In this document: positions 39,056 to 44,024 of the stretch, one piece after another
How positions within the stretch are numbered: position 1 is the stretch's first letter
Layout of the letters: every line of letters begins with the position of its first letter
DNA from: Enterobacteriaceae bacterium B14
GTDB taxonomy: Bacteria > Pseudomonadota > Gammaproteobacteria > Enterobacterales > Enterobacteriaceae
Length of the DNA: 44,024 nt
NCBI GenBank assembly: GCA_000307305.1
Contig: DF158882.1
Location: 1,833,454 to 1,877,477, forward strand
Direction: 5' to 3'
Position numbers and translations under genes: made by a program
The notes under the pieces: generated by a model
The model's input: only the letters and a program-made list of their open reading frames with translations
Database searches by the model: none
Told to the model about the DNA's origin: nothing

Positions 39056-39880
39056 TTACTCACTCCGATCAAAACTGAGTTGGCGTAAGTGATGTAGCGG
39101 AAATTCGGCCTCATCGCTCAGCCACGTTTTTAAACCGGAACCCACATAGTGTTGACTCTCCCCCAGAGGAAACCATTCTGTGAGTTTCCCCAGTAAGACC
39201 GCATCGCTAGAGTCTGCCAACAGTGGATAGCGAGCTGGCAACTGGCAGACTTGTTCACGCCCATCAACCAAACGTACCAGTGCATGGCTCCAGACCAAAT
39301 CAATCGCACTTTGTGGTGCCTGAAACTGAATGTCTGCGATCTCAGTAAAAGGTAGCCAGTAGTAACTCCCATTCAGGGCCAGCTCACATATCGGCCCCAA
39401 GCGCCCGTCACCATCCGTTAACCATGCAAAGGCTGCCGTACTCTGTTCTTCTTCACCCATCGCGAAAGTGAGTTGGCCACTGCTAGCCATCGCCCCGTCC
39501 AATGCGCTATCGCGCAAGGTTTCTGCTTTGCTGGTTTCTCCCCGAACATCGTGCTGTAGCGCTTGCAGCATCTGCATGACCCAACTCTCTTTGGTGTTGA
39601 GAAACATCGGTGTCGCCGTTCCAGCAAAAACCGCTTGCCGCTGTAACTCTGCTTCAACAGACTGCGTTAATAAATAGGTGGTAGGCTGAGCAATAGGTTT
39701 AAGTGCTTGCCAAGACTTGAGCTGCATCTTGGCCCGCTGCCAATTCCCTATCAAACACAGAAGTTGTACTAGTGCAGCGCGCAGATCAGCGTCGGTTGGA
39801 TGGGCTTTGATATCACTTTCTACCTGAATAATCGCCTCGCTGATGGTGTTCCCTTGCAACATACCGACTAATGATTTCAC
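39056..39880 (-). CDS. tagJ: T6SS accessory protein TagJ (ImpE family)
   Basis: TagJ (ImpE/SciE) is an accessory protein that in some systems links ClpV to the sheath protein TssB. It has 274 residues; the N-terminal half is helical and TPR-like (DADLRAALVQLLCLIGNWQRA), and the C-terminal half carries WLTDGDGRLGPICELALNGSYYWLPF, the ImpE signature. The start is GTG at 39880, with AAGGAG six bases in front. It stands directly upstream of tssE, as is common. Confidence 0.92.
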   Translation of the reverse strand: MKSLVGMLQGNTISEAIIQVESDIKAHPTDADLRAALVQLLCLIGNWQRAKMQLKSWQALKPIAQPTTYLLTQSVEAELQRQAVFAGTATPMFLNTKESWVMQMLQALQHDVRGETSKAETLRDSALDGAMASSGQLTFAMGEEEQSTAAFAWLTDGDGRLGPICELALNGSYYWLPFTEIADIQFQAPQSAIDLVWSHALVRLVDGREQVCQLPARYPLLADSSDAVLLGKLTEWFPLGESQHYVGSGLKTWLSDEAEFPLHHLRQLSFDRSE

Positions 39881-39897
39881 GGTAATCTCCTTATAAA

Positions 39898-40857
39898 TTA
39901 ATTTGTCACATCATCGACCGACAGATAGCTGCCACTGGCAGGATTAACACGATCAACCGCCAGCTTTTCTACCAATCGAAAAGTAAGAGGCATCTCTTTT
40001 TTGGTCACTAATGGTCGCCATGTATCGTGAGAAAAAGCCACTTTTTGCCCTGCCTCAACATAGTCGGCAGCTTGCTCGCGTGTCATTTCAATAATCACTT
40101 CACCTTGAAATACCCAAGCATGTCGCTTTGGATCAAAAGGCAGTACCAGAAAACTGTTAGCATCCGCTAGGATCAAACGCTGAGCATTCACGTTAACCAC
40201 CGTCAGTGGGTAATCTCTCGTATCGATATTGATAAGAGGATATCCCTGATAAAAGAAGACATTATGTACTTGGCTCCCTCCTTCCTGCGGAAAAACGATT
40301 GCACCATGACCATGTAATAATCCATTAAGCTCGCAACGAAGTACGTCGCTTCCAGGAACAAATAGCGTACTGCTACCATCCCAATAAGTACGGAACTGAC
40401 AGCCTTGCGGCAGATCAAAAGAGGCAATAGTATCTTTGGAAGCTAAAGGTGACGTTACGGCAACCGCGGGGGGAATTGTGGGCTTAGAGGCACTTGCCCC
40501 TCTCATCTGTGGGGACTCCAGTGCCCAATCCTGATGTTTTTCTGCTTCACCCGACGCGACTTTCTTACCATTTTTATTAATCAATACCCAAGAAAGATGT
40601 GTCACCTTGCTGCACTGTTTTTCCAACAGTTTCCCCACCCTCGGTAAAAAATCGGTGAGAATAGGTGCGCCAGTATCCTGACTCGAAGTAATACGTAGCG
40701 AAATAGTGTTCGCACACCAACTATCGGGATGGCTGTTTTCTACATTGTCGATAAAGACGTCAAGATTTAATTTTGGAGATTGTACCAGCCGGTAATCTTC
40801 GGCATGCGTGGCAGAGGCCATCATCAGGGCAATAACTCCAGGTATCCAATATTTCAT
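39898..40857 (-). CDS. Unrecognised periplasmic T6SS-associated protein
   Basis: A 319-residue exported protein without a name I can support. Residues 1-19 form a signal peptide ending SATHA. The mature part holds paired cysteines (C48, C82; later CQFRTYWDGSSTLFVPGSDVLRC-type pair), and a segment LNGLLHGHGAIVF like a single MORN unit. A proline/alanine-rich linker (about 125-140) divides an N-terminal from a C-terminal domain. AAGGATTGCT precedes the ATG. It sits between pppA and tagJ in the regulatory part of the operon. In Serratia marcescens a periplasmic protein, RtkS, is required for PpkA function; this protein may be its counterpart, from position and export signal only. Confidence 0.75.
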   Translation of the reverse strand: MKYWIPGVIALMMASATHAEDYRLVQSPKLNLDVFIDNVENSHPDSWCANTISLRITSSQDTGAPILTDFLPRVGKLLEKQCSKVTHLSWVLINKNGKKVASGEAEKHQDWALESPQMRGASASKPTIPPAVAVTSPLASKDTIASFDLPQGCQFRTYWDGSSTLFVPGSDVLRCELNGLLHGHGAIVFPQEGGSQVHNVFFYQGYPLINIDTRDYPLTVVNVNAQRLILADANSFLVLPFDPKRHAWVFQGEVIIEMTREQAADYVEAGQKVAFSHDTWRPLVTKKEMPLTFRLVEKLAVDRVNPASGSYLSVDDVTN

Positions 40858-40890
40858 AGCAATCCTTGGCGTGATTCAGATTAAGTCGTG

Positions 40891-41682
40891 TTAGTTACGG
40901 GAAAGAAAACGCTCTGCGTCTGCGAGCGAATGTAACAAAGTCGTTTCTTGTGGAGAGCCAACCCAAACAGCTATCGCGCTGTAGTTGTCGGTATTGCCCA
41001 TCTCCGGGTCAGTATCGTTTTTATTCCAAGCTTGTTGCATAAGTGAGAGCCACTCGCTAGGGGAGTTCACCATATGTAGCGATTGCTCTAACTCATCTTG
41101 GGTAAAGTTGTGCCAGAAACCATCCGTACACAACAAAAAGACATCACCGTCCTCTAGTTGCAATACATCCCCGTAGGTTGCATCGCGTTCCTCACTCATC
41201 CCTAAAGCGAAGTACAGGAGATTACTGTTAATTCCATCGGTTTGATAACCCGCATCTGCCATTTGCTGAATCAGGCTATGGTCACGAGTCACGGCATATA
41301 AATAGCCACGGCGAAACAGATACAGGCGGCTGTCGCCTGCATGTGCCCAGTAAGCAAGCTGGTAATCTCGATCGATAAACAAGCTCACCAGTGTGGTACC
41401 CATTCTGCTGTGCTCTTCTGATCGTTGCTGTTGCTGACGGATGGCGTTGTTGGCATGAGCAATGTATTGGCGAATACTCTGGGCATTCATATGATTTTCA
41501 CCATCAAAATTTTGCAGGATGGTGTCCCGAGCAATGCTCGCTGCAACCTCCCCACCAGGAAGACCGGCGATGCCATCGCAGACAACAAAACACGCAGAAC
41601 GGTTACCGATAATTTCACCGAGTTGATCCTGATTAGTTGCACGCTCACCCTGATGGGAAATAGAAGCTATCGTGATATTCAT
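40891..41682 (-). CDS. pppA: T6SS PP2C-type protein phosphatase PppA
   Basis: PppA removes phosphate from the FHA protein and so opposes PpkA. The 263 residues show PP2C metal-binding motifs: NQDQLG with D19, VCDGIAG with D36, AHAGDSRLYLF with D117, LLCTDGFWHNF and NTDNYSAIAVWV. The usual DGMGGH triad is DGIAGLPGG here, as in other T6SS phosphatases. No membrane span; cytoplasmic. The start overlaps the tagH stop by four bases, so substrate and phosphatase are translationally coupled. Confidence 0.93.
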   Translation of the reverse strand: MNITIASISHQGERATNQDQLGEIIGNRSACFVVCDGIAGLPGGEVAASIARDTILQNFDGENHMNAQSIRQYIAHANNAIRQQQQRSEEHSRMGTTLVSLFIDRDYQLAYWAHAGDSRLYLFRRGYLYAVTRDHSLIQQMADAGYQTDGINSNLLYFALGMSEERDATYGDVLQLEDGDVFLLCTDGFWHNFTQDELEQSLHMVNSPSEWLSLMQQAWNKNDTDPEMGNTDNYSAIAVWVGSPQETTLLHSLADAERFLSRN

Positions 41683-43499
41683 AGGTCTTCCGGCTTGGTC
41701 TGTGAATCTTTGTATTGGTTTACTTCAACACCATAGGCATGCAAAAAAGCTTCGCCAAACAGGGTATGGAAGTCATCCTCAACCTCACCAGAGGTTGTCT
41801 GGTAGCTTTTGACAAAATGATCCCAGAGGGCAGCCTTACGGCTAGAGGGCAAAGCAAGCTTAGGGAGTGTCGCTTCATTTCTAGCTTCCTCCTCTAAACG
41901 CTCAGGATTAAAGGATTGCAACATGGCAGCAATAATGGCTCGAATACCCGCTATCATTCCTAGCTGATGGGCTTGTAAATCGATCAAGGCATCACGTACT
42001 GAGGGCTCTGGTGACATAAAGCCGGGCATTTTGCTCCCAAACATCTGCATCAGTACGGTTTTACCTGAAGGCAGTAGCTTAAAGGGGTTATTCGCTTCAT
42101 CCAAAATCATGGTCATCTCTGCTTTTACGCCACGCTTGAGGATAGAACGTGAAGAAAGCAAAGCCACCGTACCCTGAGAAAACAGGCTCAACAACCTACC
42201 TGCCTGATATAACTGCTGCTCGTCAAAGCGTGGTGGTGGCTGTAAATCATCCAACCCTAACCCCTTTAGCAACGCCTGTAACAAAGGCCCTTCCAATACA
42301 TCACCACTAGAGGGGGCAACGCTAGACGACTGCCCTGATGCCATTGGATCAATCCCTAAACGATTCCCTGACCGTGGGCGGGAAGAGGGAGAAGCAACCT
42401 TAAGGGGCTCAGGCTGAGTGACAGGAGTCACAATGGGAGTACTCTGAGGCAACGGTGGTGCTTCCGGTACCTTCACTTCTTGTATAGTTGGCATCTGAGA
42501 AGGTGCCGATGTAGGTGTAGCAGGCAATATAGGTTCTGGTATCGGGGCTTGAGGTATTGGCGTTACGGGTAATGGAACCTCTGCTAATGGCGCAGCGCCA
42601 CTGACCAACAACCCCAAGGGGTCATCACTGCTTTGCATGCCCGGTGAGCTGGGCGATGACGAGGCACCAAATAGCGCCAGTGGATCTAGCTCCTGTTCAT
42701 TGGCAAGATTATCCATTGCCGGTGCAGGTTCCGCTGAGTGTGTGGCAACATGGCTCTCTGCCAGAAGCGTGCTCGGCGTAGTATCCGCCAGAATATGTTC
42801 TCGATCAAAAGTGGTATCGGAATTAAACAACGTTGCCGGATCGGTCTGTCTGGGTTGCAAATGATGCAACTCAATATTATCGGTAAGCTGTTCCAACGGG
42901 TTACTTGGGTTCAGCTCTACTCGTTGTTGCTCTAATAAGGGATGATGTTGAGCATGATCTATCGCCTGTGTAGGAGCTCCCTCCCCTGAAGGGTACTCTT
43001 GTATTAGGCTATCCCATATTTCATTCGGTACCTCAGCCGCCTCTTGTGGCTTTACAGCGGGTTCAGTGGCTGGCTGTATCTGAGGAGTGGCAATGGGAAG
43101 AATAGAGGCTGATTGCACCTCTTGAGGTGCAGCAATGGGAAGAATAGAGGTTGGGGCAGAAATAGACTCTGGCGCAACAGCCTGCTGTAGGCTGCTGACC
43201 TGAATCTGATAATCATCAATCCCCAGAATGTCACCATCCTGTAACTCAACCTGCCTGCCTCGCTCTAAGGGAATATTATTAAGCTGTACGTTTGTCACAT
43301 TGCCACGGTTGGTGATACGGCATTCTCCCTCCGTTGAAATATGCACGATGGCTTGTAAACGAGATATCGCGCGTTCCTCATCGGGAAGTACCAGATTATT
43401 ATCCACACTCCGACCTATTGTTCCGCCCGGTGGCAAGAAATCGCAGCTACTCTGTGGCGGTATCTGGTCATGTTTATTTTTTACAATAGAGAATCGCAT
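41679..43499 (-). CDS. tagH: T6SS FHA-domain protein TagH (Fha)
   Basis: TagH binds phosphothreonine and activates the T6SS when phosphorylated by PpkA. The N-terminal FHA domain (about 1-105) has TIGRSVDNNLVLPDEERAIS and the NxxxxVQLNN strand. A long proline-, alanine- and serine-rich linker (about 110-370) includes two copies of SILPIA(A/T)PQ. The C-terminal domain (about 390-606) is the T6SS FHA C-terminal family with LLQALLKGLGLDDLQPP and a helical end. The ATG at 43499 is preferred (AAGGAATGCCTT before it) over one ten codons up, giving 606 residues. It is the first gene of the nine-gene operon in the window. Confidence 0.92.
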   Translation of the reverse strand: MRFSIVKNKHDQIPPQSSCDFLPPGGTIGRSVDNNLVLPDEERAISRLQAIVHISTEGECRITNRGNVTNVQLNNIPLERGRQVELQDGDILGIDDYQIQVSSLQQAVAPESISAPTSILPIAAPQEVQSASILPIATPQIQPATEPAVKPQEAAEVPNEIWDSLIQEYPSGEGAPTQAIDHAQHHPLLEQQRVELNPSNPLEQLTDNIELHHLQPRQTDPATLFNSDTTFDREHILADTTPSTLLAESHVATHSAEPAPAMDNLANEQELDPLALFGASSSPSSPGMQSSDDPLGLLVSGAAPLAEVPLPVTPIPQAPIPEPILPATPTSAPSQMPTIQEVKVPEAPPLPQSTPIVTPVTQPEPLKVASPSSRPRSGNRLGIDPMASGQSSSVAPSSGDVLEGPLLQALLKGLGLDDLQPPPRFDEQQLYQAGRLLSLFSQGTVALLSSRSILKRGVKAEMTMILDEANNPFKLLPSGKTVLMQMFGSKMPGFMSPEPSVRDALIDLQAHQLGMIAGIRAIIAAMLQSFNPERLEEEARNEATLPKLALPSSRKAALWDHFVKSYQTTSGEVEDDFHTLFGEAFLHAYGVEVNQYKDSQTKPEDL

Positions 43500-43855
43500 A
43501 AGGCATTCCTTGCTGATTGAAGATGTCATACAAAATAAAAATATTTCGCATGACCAAATGTGATGAATTAATGATATTAACCTTGCATTATTTTTATTGA
43601 TTTAATTTCATCTATTTCACGACATGAAATTAATAAAAATAACATCTTTAATTTTTCGCACCAAAATAATTAGATTTACAGAAATACGCCTATAATTAGC
43701 CACATGATGAACATAGAATATTTAGATACTAATAAATAATATAGGCTTCCCTAAGTCATTCTAGTCACTACAACCCAGAAGCCTATTTAATATTATTTAA
43801 AGCCCAATATACGCTTCTCTATTTACTGTTTTATCTTGGCATTCAGCAGACTCGG
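43500..43855. promoter_or_regulatory. AT-rich upstream region of the T6SS operon
   Basis: 356 bases between tagH and the IS1 end without a gene. A perfect 10-base inverted repeat, TTAATTTCAT (43602-43611) and ATGAAATTAA (43624-43633), could be an operator. A second one, ATAGGCTTC (43741-43749) and GAAGCCTAT (43778-43786), is a long-looped hairpin. The operon promoter should lie here; the strong A+T content suggests H-NS control, an inference. Confidence 0.45.
43602..43633. repeat. AT-rich palindrome upstream of tagH
   Basis: TTAATTTCAT and ATGAAATTAA are exact inverted copies separated by 12 bases. The total span and centre distance (two helical turns) fit a dimeric DNA-binding protein. It is about 100 bases upstream of the tagH start. 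The function is not known. Confidence 0.5.
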
Positions 43856-44024
43856 TCATGACTCCAATGCGTTGTCGTGATGCTTTTCGATATAAGAACC
43901 AATGACTTTTTCATGGATTTCGACTGAACGTGAATAACATATCGTTTTACGTGCCAAACGCTTAAGATGTATATGCAAATTAAGGTTATGCCGTTCTATT
44001 CTTTGAGTGAATATCTTTCCTACC
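43854..44024 (-). mobile_element. IS1-family element, right end, continues beyond the window
   Basis: The sequence starting GGTCATGACTCCAATGC at 43854 matches the IS1 right terminal inverted repeat (ends GGAGTCATTACC-like on the other strand). The transposase reading frame enters it from the window edge. The left end is outside. Confidence 0.75.
43856..44024 (-). CDS. insB: IS1-family transposase InsB, C-terminal part
   Basis: 55 codons of the InsAB' transposase reach from the window edge to the TGA at 43856-43858. The translation contains GKIFTQRIERHNLNL, RLARKTICYSRS and EIHEKVIGSYIEKHH, the typical IS1 C-terminus. The stop codon lies inside the terminal inverted repeat. The catalytic part and insA are outside the window. 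Confidence 0.85.
   Translation of the reverse strand, partial: VGKIFTQRIERHNLNLHIHLKRLARKTICYSRSVEIHEKVIGSYIEKHHDNALES

Overview
The window is a piece of an Enterobacterales chromosome outside the Escherichia/Salmonella group. The core gene order speB-speA-metK-sprT-(x)-endA-rsmE-gshB-yqgE-yqgF // yggR // yggS-proC-yggT-yggU-rdgB-hemW // yggN / yggL-trmB // mutY-yggX-mltC // tRNA-Phe follows the E. coli 66-67 min region. However, proC lies directly behind yggS, the nupG-speC-yqgA block is missing, and a three-gene signalling cassette sits between sprT and endA. This layout suggests a Yersiniaceae, Pectobacteriaceae or Budviciaceae-like organism; the genus cannot be fixed from the sequence alone.

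Layout. 1-1980: decayed insertion sequences (an IS21-type istA/istB pair, with istB broken by two stops and joined to an IS3-type transposase fragment). 1986-4875: agmatinase and arginine decarboxylase on the minus strand (arginine to putrescine), with a terminator-like hairpin between them and a 970-base leader region in front of speA that holds a 52-codon ORF with a strong ribosome binding site. 5849-7616: metK and sprT. 7778-11391: a secreted von Willebrand A protein, a membrane histidine kinase and an OmpR-type regulator. 11521-15369: endA, rsmE, gshB, yqgE, yqgF. 15408-20963: yggR (minus), then the yggS-proC-yggT-yggU-rdgB-hemW operon. 21079-25942: yggN, yggL, trmB (minus) and mutY, yggX, mltC (plus).

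26006-31251 is variable DNA on both sides of tRNA-Phe (pheV position, a known island insertion site): an SGNH-like protein with a possible coupled small membrane protein on one side, and on the other an apparent remnant of a defence island with an intact DUF262/DUF1524 (GmrSD/SspE-like) protein, the N-terminal stub of a probable defence reverse transcriptase, and a broken tyrosine integrase.

31266-43499: one long minus-strand type VI secretion operon: tagH (FHA), pppA (PP2C phosphatase), an unrecognised periplasmic protein, tagJ, tssE, tssF, tssG, clpV and ppkA (Ser/Thr kinase). Kinase, phosphatase, FHA protein and a secreted partner make up a complete threonine-phosphorylation control module. 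The sheath, tube, baseplate tip and membrane-complex genes (tssB, C, D, I, J, K, L, M, A) are not in the window. The right edge is the end of an IS1-family element.

Most promising for new biology: the VWA-kinase-regulator cassette, the pheV-linked defence remnant, the unrecognised periplasmic T6SS protein, and the speA leader ORF with the speA-speB hairpin.
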